From Cryptomeria japonica (taxonomy: Eukaryota > Streptophyta > Pinopsida > Cupressales > Cupressaceae): 64,000 nt of DNA. Numbering within the stretch: the first letter of the stretch is position 1; the number at the start of each line of letters is the position of its first letter. The notes under the pieces were generated by a model. The model ran no database searches. It was not told where the DNA came from and worked only from the letters and a program-made list of their open reading frames with translations. The position numbers were made by a program, and so were the translations under genes. The stretch is from assembly GCF_030272615.1 (NCBI RefSeq), contig NC_081413.1, forward strand, positions 553,747,136 to 553,811,135, read 5' to 3'. This document shows positions 1 to 11,165 of the stretch, in pieces.

Positions 1-2578
1 CATCTTGTTCCAGACATCGAAGGAGAGTACCATCAAGACCGCGTCGATATAGGGTTTCGGCAATAATGGTATATTGAGCAGTTTGGCGAATGAAGGTTTT
101 ACGTTGGTTATTTGATTGGTTGGGAGGAAGGGTGTGATCGCAGAGATAGGTGTAGAACTCACCGTACCATGGGGATTCAGAACCAACAAGGCGACATATC
201 ATCTCAGATTCAGGGGTATCATAAGCGGGGATCCAAAGCTGTTCTACCAAGAACTCATAGCGTGTTGAATTCTGTGGAAGATCTAGTAGAGATGCGATGG
301 TAGCCATGGCGTCAGCAACTCGATTCTGATCTCTTGGTATCTGCTCAAAAGTGATAGTAGTAAATGATGTCTTTAGAGTGTCCACCATTTGCTTATATGG
401 CATGAGTTTATCATCTTTGGTCTGATATTCATCTATTGCTTGTCGAATGACTAGTTGGGAATCGCCATATACTTGCAGTTCTTGTAATTTCCATTGGATG
501 GCTAACCTGAGTCCTGTGATCAAGGCCTCATACTCGGCTATATTGTTTGTGCATGGAAATGTGAGCCTGTAAGACTTCGGGATGCTATCACCTTGAGGTG
601 TGATAAACAGAATGCCTGCCCTCGAGCCGTGCCTAGTGTATGAACCATCAAAATATAGTTTCCATGGTTGTGCTGCTGTGATCATGAATATCTCCTCATT
701 TGGAAAATTGGAAATAAGAGGATGATCGCCTGTGAGTGGTGCATCGGCCAACTGATCTGCAATAACCTGACCTTTGATAGCTTTACGGTCTACATACTCA
801 ATGTCAAATTCACTTAGAATCATCACCCATTTGGCCAAGCGGCCTATCAATGCTGCTTTGTTAAGTAAATACTTGAGTGGATCAATCTTTGCAATGAGTT
901 GTACCTTGTGTGTTAACAGATAGTGCCTCAGTTTAGTGGCTGCTAAGATTACTGCTAGGCAAGCTCGCTCAATAGGGGTGTAATTGAGTTCATAGCCTAC
1001 CAGTGTGCGAGAGATGTAGTAAACAGCACACTCTTTTCCTTCTGCATTATGTTGTGCCAGTAGTACACCCAATGCTGTACTTGTTGCTAAGATATAGAGT
1101 AACAATGGTCTACTTGGATCTGGTGGCATCAACAATGGTGGATTCATGAGATAGTTTTTAAGCATCTGAAATGCTTGCTGGCATCGGGCATCCCACTGAA
1201 AGCGGATGTTCTTATGTAGCAGATGTGTAAATGGGTGACACTTATCGGCCAATTGTGCAATGAATCTTCGGATGGATTGAAGTTGCCCTTGTAATGTCCT
1301 TAGCTGACTGATATTCTTTGGTGGTGGCATGTCCATGATTGCTTTTACCTTTGTTGGGTCGACCTCAATACCTTTGCTTGAGACAATGTATCCTAGAAGC
1401 TTCCCGGAGGTTACTCCAAAGACACATTTCTTTGGGTTGAGTCGAACATGGTATTGTTCCAGTCTATCAAAGATTTTATCTAAGATGTGGAGATGCCCTT
1501 CTCTGGTGAGTGATTTTGCTAGTAAGTCATCCACATAATCTTCCATCATAGTATGCATCATGTCATGGAAGATGGTGGTCATTGCTCTTTGATAGGTTGC
1601 TCCTGCATTTTTGAGACTGAAGGGCATTACATTCCAGCAATATGTGCCCCATGGACATGTGAAGGCTGTCTTATGTTGATCTTCTGGTGCGATCTTTATC
1701 TGATTGTATCCTAAAAAGCCATCCATGAGTGAAAGCATGGCATGTCCCGCTGTTAGATCCACTATGATGCCGATATTTGGTAGGGGGAAGTCATCCTTAG
1801 GATAGGCCTTATTTAGATCTCTGAAGTCAGTACAAATGCGGATGCCCCCTTTTGGTTTGCCAACAGGAACAATGTTGGAGATCCACTCTGCATAATCAAT
1901 TGGTCTAATGAAACCAACGTCTAGGAGTTTCTTGAGTTCTGTTTTGACTAGCACTGCAATCTGAGGATGCATCTTACGAAGTTTTTGCTTGACAGGTTTG
2001 GCTCCTTCTGCTACAGTGAGGTGATGCATGACTAAATCAGGATCAAGCCCAGGCATATCTACATATGACCATGCAAAGTTGATCTGACGCTTCTGGAAGA
2101 ACTCTATAAATTTAGGCTGTTCCTCTGGAGTGAGAAGAGATGCCAGATGTATGATATGAGGATTTTCAGGAGTCCCCACATTGTATTCTTTGGTTTCCTC
2201 GATGAGAATCATTGATCATTCCTGTTGTGTACTATCAGGGAGAATGTCAAACCCTTCATCCTCAGGCGCCTCAGAGAGGTTTTCACCGTTGGATACGCTC
2301 TTTCTTTTTACTTTTGTCGGATCAAACAGTGCCACAGTGTGGTTTTCACTGGAAGACCCATGTTTTATTGTTATATTTTTGCAGCTGAAAGGTTTGGCAT
2401 CCGCCCCGAAGTATGTTGCGCTATTAAGTTCGATGGCGAATCCAGCTTTGTGATCCCCGCTTGGTAGGTTATCCCTTATTTCCAAAAAGTCAATGATAGC
2501 CTCATCGTTTTGGAAGAAGTCAAGACATGGGGGATTTGGTTGGTTCCATTTGATGAGTTCAGGGTAGATAATGGGCAT
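1..2578 (-). pseudogene. pol: Tat1 pol: RT, RNase H, second RNase H, integrase start
   Basis: The frame runs from the ATG at 2578-2576, is broken by one TGA at 2218-2216, and then stays open to the window edge. RT: the substrate-binding stretch MPFSLKNAGATYQRAM lies near 1570-1625 and the catalytic YVDD box at 1526-1537. A connection/RNase H domain follows (about 1300-780). A second RNase H-like domain, starting YFDGSYTRHGSRAG at about 655-610, continues to about 310 and would restore RNase H catalysis, as known for Tat elements. The last codons begin the integrase N-terminal region. The frame is -1 relative to gag-pro, and its ATG overlaps the gag-pro stop (TAATG). It makes the enzymes for reverse transcription and integration; this copy is inactive because of the TGA and the edge truncation. 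Confidence 0.88.
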
Positions 2579-4590
2579 TACTTGATTAGGTTAAGTGCGG
2601 TGGACGTATCAGTGAGGGTTAAGACGTTATGGTGAAGGTTGTTGATGGTACTTTCCCTGTCAGAATCAGGCGTAGGATGAGACGTAGGGTCTGTGGAAGA
2701 TGTTTCCAGTTCAGGAACCCAAGTGGTCTTTATCTGTGCTTCTTCGTAAATAGGGATATCTTTGCGTGGTGGAGGTGGTGATGTGTCTTCCTCATCTGAA
2801 GTGTTAAGCTGTACAGAATCAAATTCCCACTCATGTGAGTCAGTCTCTGAATCACTTTCCAGCATCCGATTACTATACCATACTGGGATGTCCTTTGAGT
2901 TAAATACCGCAGGTGTGATTGGTTGATGTACCTTTGTAATGATCGGTGCTGCAAGGCGATTGAGGGGGATCAAGGAATCTGTTATAGGGAGTATTGGTAA
3001 TATTGATTCCGTTGCTTCTGCTGGGACTGCTGGTGTTATAAATGTTGTTGCGGGTGCTGATACAGTTACTGCTGCTAATGGTGCGACTGATGAGATGACG
3101 AGTTCGTTTGATGGGATGAGTGGCATTGGTGATAGTTGTGTTGGGGTTTTGAGCCTCAGTGGGGCTGTTGGGATGGTGCTTGAGGGTGCTTTGATTATGA
3201 AAGGTGCCCGCTTTGCAGTAGGTGGACAAAATGGTTTGCTGGGTTTTCCTTTGAACTTGAGTTTAGGAAAGATCTCTTTTTCAAAGCCGAGGCCTGTATT
3301 ACCTTTGGGCTTGAATTCCGGCAGTAGGGGTTCATGTCGTCCTTGTTTGCAATATCCCAAAGCACTTTGACCATCATACCCCATTCTTTGCATAATGAGG
3401 AGACCTTTGCCATACTGTTCTATAGGAAGTGTAACTCGTGGTTTATCAGTGGTGATGTGATCTTTATAGATCCATTCCGCCAGGTCCTCATCTTGTGTTT
3501 CTTCCTCTTGACTCTTTCCAAGAACGAAAGGTGTCAAAGCACATGCTGGTATGTTTAGTGGTTGCTGGAGTACCTGTTGTGGTTTACCATGAGTTCTAGG
3601 AGAAGTGGGCATTTGTCCCACACAAAAGAGTTGACTCAAGTTGTATTCCCCAGGACCTTCCTCTGCTATCTTCATCTTAAGCTTTTCTTGCTTGGGTATA
3701 GTGGTGTTTGAACTAGCAAGAGAGGCGGGACTTATATATGATGTGGAGGAAATGGCTTCTCTATTATTAGGAATGGTAATCTCTGGTTGATGGTTGATAT
3801 TATGGCAATATGCAAAGGGATTTGCGTCACCCAGAATTGTGATCTCTACACCGTTATGTGGGAACTTGATACATTGATGGTAGGTAGATGGAACGGCTTG
3901 CATGGCATGTATCCAAGGTCTTCCTAACAATAGATTGTATGGCAGAGGAAGGTCCAAAACCTGACAAATGATGTTCTTTACCACGGGGCCCACTCGGATT
4001 GGTAGTACCATAGCTCCTTTGGATGAACGCTCCGCATCGTCATAAGCTTTGATTGTGATCTTCTGACGAGGATCCATTGATTCGACCACATATCCCAATG
4101 CTGTGACCAACTGCAGTGTGCAAATATTCAGGCCTGCTCCATTATCGATCAAGACTCGCTTGATCCTATGCTGGTTAATAAATCCTTCGATGTGGAGTGA
4201 GGCATTATGTGGTTGTTGGAAGGAGGAGTTGTCACTTTCAGAAAAAGTGAGACAAGGTGATGACTTTAGACTTCCAACCATGGCTTGAAATTGGTCCGTA
4301 TTTAGATTTGTGGGGACTGACGCTTCTTGGAGTGCTTGATCCAAGATAGTTTTATGAGATGGCGATAGACGCAAAAGCTCTAAAATGGATATAAGCGCAA
4401 GGGTTTTGTCTAATTGTTCCACAAGATTGTACTGCTTTGGGATGGAGGTGGTGCCTTGTGGAGCTACCTTTATGGTAACTTTGCCGCGGCGTGTAACAAC
4501 ATTGCAATTTGAGTTGGGATTTTTGAAGGTTATAGTTGCAACTTGTTCATTGGCATCATACAGATGATTTACAGTGTAATTATACGCAGC
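2578..4590 (-). pseudogene. Tat1 protease region with G-patch domain (gag-pro frame)
   Basis: An open frame lies between the in-frame TAG at 4593-4591 and the TAA at 2580-2578; it continues the gag frame. A retropepsin-like domain has its active-site motif LIDNGAGLNI at 4153-4124, with DNG in place of the usual DSG/DTG, followed by the flap-side motif LLLGRPWIHA. A G-patch follows at about 3410-3280 (YGKGLLIMQRMGYDG, then GNTGLGFEKE), then a Pro/Thr/Ser-rich tail. Retropepsin would cleave the polyprotein; G-patches in retroelement proteases are thought to bind nucleic acid. The pol frame starts exactly at the stop. The upstream TAG and TGA mean this copy would not be made as a gag-pro fusion. 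Confidence 0.8.
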
Positions 4591-4593
4591 CTA

Positions 4594-6198
4594 TGTATAA
4601 TCTGTGGTATCAGTGCCTCGCCTAGAAGTGGAAGGACCCCTTTGATCTTGTGATGGAAGTGGATTTTTGAACATCAGATGATCATTATTGGTTGTTTTTG
4701 GGTCATGTCCTTCAATTTCAATTTCTCCTCGGTCAATAAGATCCTGAATAAGATCTTTTAATCGGTGACAATTACTTGTCTTGTGCCCTCTTCCTTGATG
4801 GAATTCACAGTGTTCAGTATCTCTCCATCATGCTGGTTTGACTTGAGGCTCATAGTTTGATAGCTTAGGTAGAGTGACCAAATTTTGAGAAATGAGTTGT
4901 CGCAACACTATTTCAATGGGTTCCCCGAAGGGAGTGTATGTTCGTTTCTGTTTTTGTTGACGAGGTCTAGGTTCATCATGAGATGTGATGCGACCTTGAT
5001 TGGAAGGAACATTTGTGTTGTTTTGAGGTGGAGGATTTTGTCCTGCAAACCAAACCACAGGTTGTGCGTTTTGGATAGTCCTGGCATCCACAACCCCATC
5101 ATTGACGATATTCTTGTTTTTATTCCAGAAGTTTGGTTTATCGCTGTTGAAGCGTGGGCGAGGACCATCTTTTGGTTCATTAAAGATTTTGATGAGTCCC
5201 TTCTTGATAAGTGCCCTTTCACACTTCAAACCCTTGGTGATCATATCATTAAAAGAGTCTGTGTCTTTGACATCCAGGTGAAATTCCATTTCTTCGTTTA
5301 AGTTGGAAATGAATATTTCCACTAGTTCTCGTTCAGGTAACTGAAGAGAACGTCTGCTAGACATTTGACGCCATCGTTGCAGGAATACTGAGAATTGCTC
5401 ACCTGGTTTTTGTTTGGTGTTGCATAGATCAGCCATGGTGACATCGCGTTCAATGTTATGAGAGTAATGAGCTAGGAACTTCTGGATGAGTTCCTCAAAT
5501 GTTCTAATGCCACCTGGTAGTCGGGAAAACCATGATGTGGTTGTTCCTCCCAAGCTTTGGGGAAAAAGGTGCATTAGGTAGGTGTCTTCATATGCCACTT
5601 CAAGACAAGCGGAATGAAATTCTCTGACATGATCACGAGGATCTCCCTTTCCTCTATATTTTTCAAATTTGGGTGTTTCAAATCCTCGTGGAAATGGTGG
5701 CATGTAAAGATCCCTATCAAAAGGATAGTGACAGATGTCATTGAGTGAGAATTGGTTAGTCTTGACACCACTATGAAGTTGTTGGGCGAGATTCTTGACT
5801 TGTTGCCGCAACATCTCCATTTCATTTGGAGGAGGAGGTGGTGGGTTACCTCGAGGAATGTTATATCTGATGGGATCTCTACCTCTTTCCTCTTCATGGT
5901 GACTTTGTCTTTCTGATGCTTGTCTTAATTGGGCAAGATCAAAGTCAGAGGGGAGTTTTGCTCCTTCTTGAGCGAGTCTTAAGAAGTGAGCATCCGCATT
6001 GCTCCTGAGTATTTCATCAAAAAGTCTGTTAAAGAGAGGGTTATGCTGAGCCCTTTCTATTGTTGCAAGAGTGGGAGTACTTGGGTTTTCGTCATCTGCA
6101 TTTCCTCCAAGTGCTTCTTGAAATTCATTGAGATTTTCCTCTTCTTCTTCTTCCCTTTCTATTTCTCGTTGCCTTGACTGTCATCGGGTTTGAGCCAT
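4594..6198 (-). pseudogene. gag: Tat1 gag (capsid and zinc knuckle)
   Basis: The likely start is ATG 6198-6196 (MAQTR), but codon 6 is TGA (6183-6181), so the gene is dead at its start. The N-terminal part is Glu/Arg-rich with a poly-proline stretch near 5850-5825. A retrotransposon gag (capsid) domain spans about 5640-5200 (FPQSLGGTTTSWFSRLPGG, then QKPGEQFSVFLQRWRQM). A second stop, TGA at 4830-4828, precedes a zinc knuckle at about 4812-4770 of the CHHC type (C-x2-H-x4-H-x4-C) rather than CCHC. A third stop, TAG at 4593-4591, separates it from the protease. All stops lie in one frame, so decay was by substitution. Gag would form the virus-like particle around the element RNA. Confidence 0.85.
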
Positions 6199-8916
6199 TT
6201 TGCTTGCAAGCTGTTGTTGAAGTTGTGTGAAAATAATGATGAGTTTTTGATGAAATGAAAGGTTGATGGTTGGTGAATTGTGTTGCACGTGGATCTCTAG
6301 CACTTTTAAGGTGGATGTAACCAAAATTCCTTCTTTGAATTGCTTGTTTGTTTGATAAGTTTTGATGTGATAAGGTGTAGAGAAATTTGAGATGTGTTAC
6401 AGATTGAACTACCTAGTAATGAGAGGATTCACTCATGAACTAGTTTTAACCTACGTAGATGTGTCTCTTAGGATGAGCTTATCCTAGATGTAGAAACAAT
6501 CTAAAAAGTGATGTGATGTGTTTGATTTCAAGCAATATCTAAAAGACAACTTGGGACAAGAACCTCTTAATGTTTTGAGAGTTGGGATGGATTGATGATG
6601 AAGTGATGATGTATGAGTGAGATGATGGATGAAAATGTTTTCAACTTCAATAAAAACTTTGTGTTACAAATGGGACAAACTCTATCTCTTCCCTTTCGGG
6701 TGTTGGTGGTATTTCTCGAGCTGTGTTGTATGTGATACAGACGTTTGGGAAGAAGTTGGGATTAATCTTTCCTCCTTGGTTTTTGTGATAACTCAGAGCT
6801 CTATATTGCATAAAAGCTCTGCGGTTCAATGATTCGGAATCAAATTCGTTTGTTTTTTCTTGAAGGTATAGACGCATGCGATGTAGAAAGACTCTATGGG
6901 AGACAAAGATTTGTCGATTGATATAGAAGAATTTCCTCCTTTTGATCAAAGCCTTTGAGCTTAATGGTCTTCTTTTCAAGTTGATATTCTGATGACACTT
7001 CTTCTTTCGCAAGATGTGAAGAATGGTCATAAAATTTGACTCTTTGTTGTTTGTACCTTGTTTTTGATGTTTTTGGTTGTTTTGACAGATGTTTGGTTGG
7101 ATGAATACTTTGTTTTTGGGAAGTGATTTTCTGATTTTTCTTTGACAAGAAAACAAAGCAAGCACACAAACACAAGAATGTTGCCCCAAAGGCACAAATG
7201 AGTATGGGTCTAGATCAACCCAATCCTTGGACTTTTATATGACCCTTCCTTTAGATGTATTTTAAGGTGTATTTCCAAAGCCTGAAGTCGGCTCAATTTG
7301 CACTTGGTCTTTAAAACGAACACATTTCAAACACTTTTTATCCCTAAGGTCAAATGGCCAGTTGTGATAAATTTAGCCCACATCTTGATATTTCTTCAAC
7401 TTTGGTACTACATACCTTATGAATCCCGCCGTGGCAGGTAAGGATGTGATATACTAAGTCTTGCACGAGCATAACAAATAGATGATCCCTATGATGGGGG
7501 AGTCACCACTTTTATCAAGCCACAAGTGACTTTTCAAAAGGCTATGTTTCTACTCAAGGAAATATGTATGGTGAGTATCTTGGGAGCAAAACCATCTATG
7601 CTCTTGCACTAAATTATATCGCAAATATCCTCAATCAATAGAACGGGTGGGCTACTACTAAAAGGTGTTTAGTCATGTTCAATGTTTTTGGACATAAGTT
7701 CATTCTGCAGTGACTCACTTAAGAGCCTTGTAACTGGTGGTGGGGCCCATTTGTCCTTTCGGCCAGTTACACTGTAGGAACAGCTATACCCAAGGCTACA
7801 GCTTTCGCTCTCACCTGATTTCTATAGTGGCTCGAAGGATTTACCGCTCGAGGTCGTTCCCAAGAGTATCGATCCCTTGGCAGGCCTCTCTTAAAAAGAT
7901 AAAATTTTGAGTGTTACTAACACTTTTCTCTTGCACCTAGGACCACGAAAGCCAAGGGAGAGGATAGTGTGTGTTAGAGGTAGGACCACTCGACTGACTT
8001 TTTGCACAAGTGTGCCAAGTACGAAAGACACTTGTTCTTTTTAATCCACCATTACAAATGTGATCTAACTATTTGGAGATGTTGCTCCAACAGCCATGGT
8101 GTTCTTTTTAACTTCAAAGGCTATGTGTTTTGTAACCTAGAATTCGGAAATCCTGGTCAACTTAAAGAAAAACACGTTTGCTTGAAGTAAAATTTGTTTT
8201 TGCAAAAATCAAAACAAGTGGATTGTTCTTTTTATTTGCCCAAAAATTGAAGTGTGGCTTGTGATTTTTAAGTTTGATGTAAGAAAGAAAATTTGTTTTA
8301 TTGATTTTAAGCATCAAAACAAAATGTATCCCTAACTTGCAATGAAAGCAAAATTTTGAAGTTTGTTGGTTTTTTTTTTTTTTTTTGCAATAAAGAAAGA
8401 TGAATTTTCTTTTTAAGCACCAAAAAGTTTGAGGTTCATTTTATGCACTCTAAAATAAAATGTGAGGTTTATTTTAACTTGTGCAAGAAGGAAAAATGGA
8501 TTCTTTTTAACCAACTTTTGTTTGAAAGAAAGTAAAAAGGAAACTTTTAAAGCATTTAAACTAACTCCTTCCCCTGCACAAAAAGATTAGAACCTGCATA
8601 AAAGACAATTAGTTAGAAAAATCTGCATGTTTTGGTGGGCTTCTACAAGCCTAATTTTTTTTTTTTTTGGTTACAAGGTGATTTGTACAACATTTTGTTA
8701 CAATAGCGCTAGTCTGCGTTTGAACAGAGGCGCTATTTAACACAAACACACTAAAAGAAAGGGAAAGAAAGAGAAGGGAAAAGTGCTGAAACAAGGTGAA
8801 TAGCACCAAAACAATGTCAAACGCGCCAAAACAATGTCAAAAGTGCAACCTGTGTGACATTTTCAACATTCAAACATGTTATTGGTTAAAAAAAAAAGTT
8901 GATCTTTGTGGTGTTT
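6199..8916 (-). other. Tat1 5' leader (untranslated region)
   Basis: About 2.7 kb lie between the primer site and gag. Homopolymer runs occur at 8367-8385 and 8656-8670. The longest ORF is 182 codons on the minus strand (7195-6647); it is basic, has no recognised domain and could be chance. No RNA gene was seen. Long leaders are usual in Tat elements. Confidence 0.6.
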
Positions 8917-8937
8917 GGATTCACGCCGGGTTCACCA
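8917..8937 (-). promoter_or_regulatory. Tat1 primer-binding site, tRNA-Trp type
   Basis: On the minus strand TGGTGAACCCGGCGTGAA starts 2-3 bases after the LTR end. It is complementary to the 3' end of plant tRNA-Trp (CCA anticodon) as I remember it, with one mismatch (GCC for GTC). It would prime minus-strand DNA synthesis. Confidence 0.65.
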
Positions 8938-9336
8938 AATGATGCTCTGCAAACAGGATTAGAAAATCTGTTTGATGGCAACACACACAAGAGCACAAGA
9001 AACAAACGTTAGTGTTAGCAACAAAAGATTATCCTAAACAGGCATATCAAGAGAGATATTAAGCATGAAATAGAAAGCATATAAACATAGAATAAAATAG
9101 CTAATCAAGATGCTCATAGTTGCTCCTCCCTTGTTCCTCTCCTCTCCAAGTCCCAAATGAGTGTAGTTCTCAGCTTTTAGCACTAGCCATGGATGCCATA
9201 TGGAGATTCAAGATAGTTGAATATGATAAGCAAATGCTATGCAAGTGTAGATAGTGATGCTATGAGAAAGCTCTATGCTAATGCCAGTATAACAACAATA
9301 CTCTAATGCTTCTCTTTTTGCTTGAGGAGAAGGGTT

Positions 9337-9346
9337 CTATTTATAG
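9337..9346 (-). promoter_or_regulatory. TATA box of Tat1 LTR
   Basis: CTATAAATAG on the minus strand, in the same context as the matching box in the Tat2 LTR (42736-42727). This conservation between two diverged LTRs supports a real core promoter. Confidence 0.6.
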
Positions 9347-9742
9347 AAGAAATGGGGAAATGAAGGGTTAAGATTGAATGGTTTAATCAAGGGCCAAGTT
9401 TGAAAGTTGGGGATCCATGTGCACAATTGGCACCAATAAAATGGTGACAAGTGTCAACATAGGATTGGGTTGAGAGAAGAGGTTGGAGGCATTAAAGGCC
9501 TGAGAAGACCTCATGGTTATCTAGAGGCTAAGGGTCAAGTCCAAATTAAAATTACCCACTGGATTAAGAGTTAATCCAAGGATAAACCTTTGTGCAAATG
9601 TTTAAGAGATAATCATGGTCAAAGCATTAATGGCCTGATGAGACCTTTGGGTTGGGTAGAGGTTGAGTCAAAACAAATGTTTTAACCATGTGGGAGGGTT
9701 TGAGGTAACCATTAATGGTTATTGGAGACTTTGGGGATTAAG

Positions 9743-9846
9743 TGGTTGAAGGTTGAAAGCCTTCAATGGTTATCAAAGACTTTGAGCCATTTAGTGGTTG
9801 AAGGTTGAAAGCCTTTAATGGTTATCAAAGACTTTGAGGGTTTGAG
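9743..9846. repeat. 52-bp direct repeat, two copies, inside Tat1 LTR
   Basis: The unit starts TGGTTGAAGGTTGAAAGCC at 9743 and again at 9795. The two copies differ at only a few positions. Confidence 0.8.
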
Positions 9847-10257
9847 AAGTGACTTCCCTTTTGCTTAGGAATGTGACAAAGTTTAGAGAAGGGGTTAGGT
9901 TATTTAGAAGTGATTAGAAAATTCTAGAAGGGGTTTAGGCATGCAAGTGGATTTTGTAGGAAAATGCAAGTGGGAGAAATTTTGATATTTTCAATTAAAA
10001 TAAAATCATTTATTTCAATTAAATGGTGTAATTTGCATTTGGATAAATATTCAAATAAATATTAATTTATTTAAATGAGAAAAATGAAGATAAAGCATTA
10101 AAATGCTTGAAGACTTTGAGGGAAACCATTAAAGGCTTGAAGACTTTAAGGAAAACCATTAAAGTCTTAAGAAGACTATAGAAGGAAGCCATCAAGTTTG
10201 AAGACTTTAAAGCCATCAAGTTTGAATACTTTTAAGGGAAACCATTAAAGGTTTCAA

Positions 10258-10415
10258 GTGGGTGAGGATAAATAGGATTTTAAATAAATAATTTATTTAA
10301 AATGGTTGTGCAACTTGCTTTTGTAGGAAAATACAAGTGGGTGAGGATAAATAGGATTTTAAATAAATAATTTATTTAAAATAGTTGTGCAACTTACATT
10401 TGTAGGAAAATGCAA
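10258..10415. repeat. 79-bp direct repeat, two copies, inside Tat1 LTR
   Basis: The unit starts GTGGGTGAGGATAAATAGG at 10258 and again at 10337, nearly identical. A local duplication within the LTR. Confidence 0.85.
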
Positions 10416-10839
10416 GTGGGTAGAGGATAAAGGTGATTTAAATAAATCTTAATTTATTTAAATGTGAGAGGTGGGATTTTGGGGGATTTAAATAAATATT
10501 AATTTATTTAAATGTGAGAGAATATTTAATTAAATAAATATGATTTATTTATTTAATTAATGGTCTGAATTTGGTTAAGTGAATTAAATCAAATAAATTG
10601 AATAATTTATTTAATTAATAGGAGAAGAGGGTTAAGATGAATTAATTAAATATTAATTTAATTAATTATTAATTGATGGTTAAATAATCAAATAAATACT
10701 AAGTATTCATTTAATTAAGTGGACAGATTTATGTGACTACAAGAGTTTTAAAACATAACTTAAAATAGGAAAGGTTTTTTTTGGGACCAATAGTTTTTGA
10801 GCAAGAAACGTAAAAATTAAATAGACTAACTAAAGAACC

Positions 10840-11165
10840 TCCACATCCTCATTTGTCTCTTCATCTTCTAGCTATGTCGCATCATCTATTGCCTCTTGGT
10901 CTTTTGCTATTGTATTAGTTACATTGCCCTAAGATAGTTGTGCCACCTGTAGATTTATTCTTTTCTTGTTCGCCTTGAAGTTGGAGAGAATTGGTGATAA
11001 ATCTTCTGCTACAGGTTCAACTGTGGCTCCAACTCTAATCTTTCACTTGGCAACTCTTTTTCTAGCTTCAACAATATTCCTTGGAACATCTTTGACTTCA
11101 TCACTAATATAATTCAACACCATGATTGCATCCTTTAGGCATTCCAGAGAGTTGGGATAGTGTCA
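10840..11165 (-). pseudogene. Possible decayed coding remnant, unknown family
   Basis: One minus-strand frame reads like protein for about 100 codons (segments LECLKDAIMVLNYISDEVKD and EARKRVAK) and ends in an acidic tail (LEDEETNEDVEVL), with three in-frame stops. Composition is unlike the AT-rich surroundings. I do not recognise the family. It could be an exon of a dead host gene or of an old element. Confidence 0.25.

Larger units (their letters stand above)
1..10741 (-). mobile_element. Tat1: Ty3/gypsy Tat-type LTR retrotransposon, 3' part outside window
   Basis: Read on the minus strand the order is 5' LTR (10741 to about 8940), primer site (8937-8917), leader, gag from 6198, protease/G-patch, RT, RNase H, a second RNase H-like domain and the beginning of integrase at the window edge. 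Gag-Pro-RT-RH-IN order places it in Ty3/gypsy. The extra RNase H between RH and IN is the known hallmark of the Tat lineage. Four in-frame nonsense codons and no obvious internal frameshift indicate an inactive copy that decayed by point mutation. The 3' LTR, and so any target-site duplication, lies left of the window. Confidence 0.9.
8940..10741 (-). repeat. Tat1 5' LTR (about 1.8 kb)
   Basis: The plus-strand sequence begins TGATGCTCTG and ends GACTACA, so it is TG...CA on either strand. Its centre matches the LTR at 42210-43650, for example the blocks at 9340-9560 and 42725-42930, with moderate divergence. AT-rich, with two internal minisatellites. The minus-strand TATA box is at 9346-9337. 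The exact inner edge could shift by a few bases. Confidence 0.8.

Noticed and set aside
4885..5301. 138-codon plus-strand ORF over Tat1 gag
   Set aside because: Opposite-strand shadow of the gag frame, which has the recognised capsid motifs.
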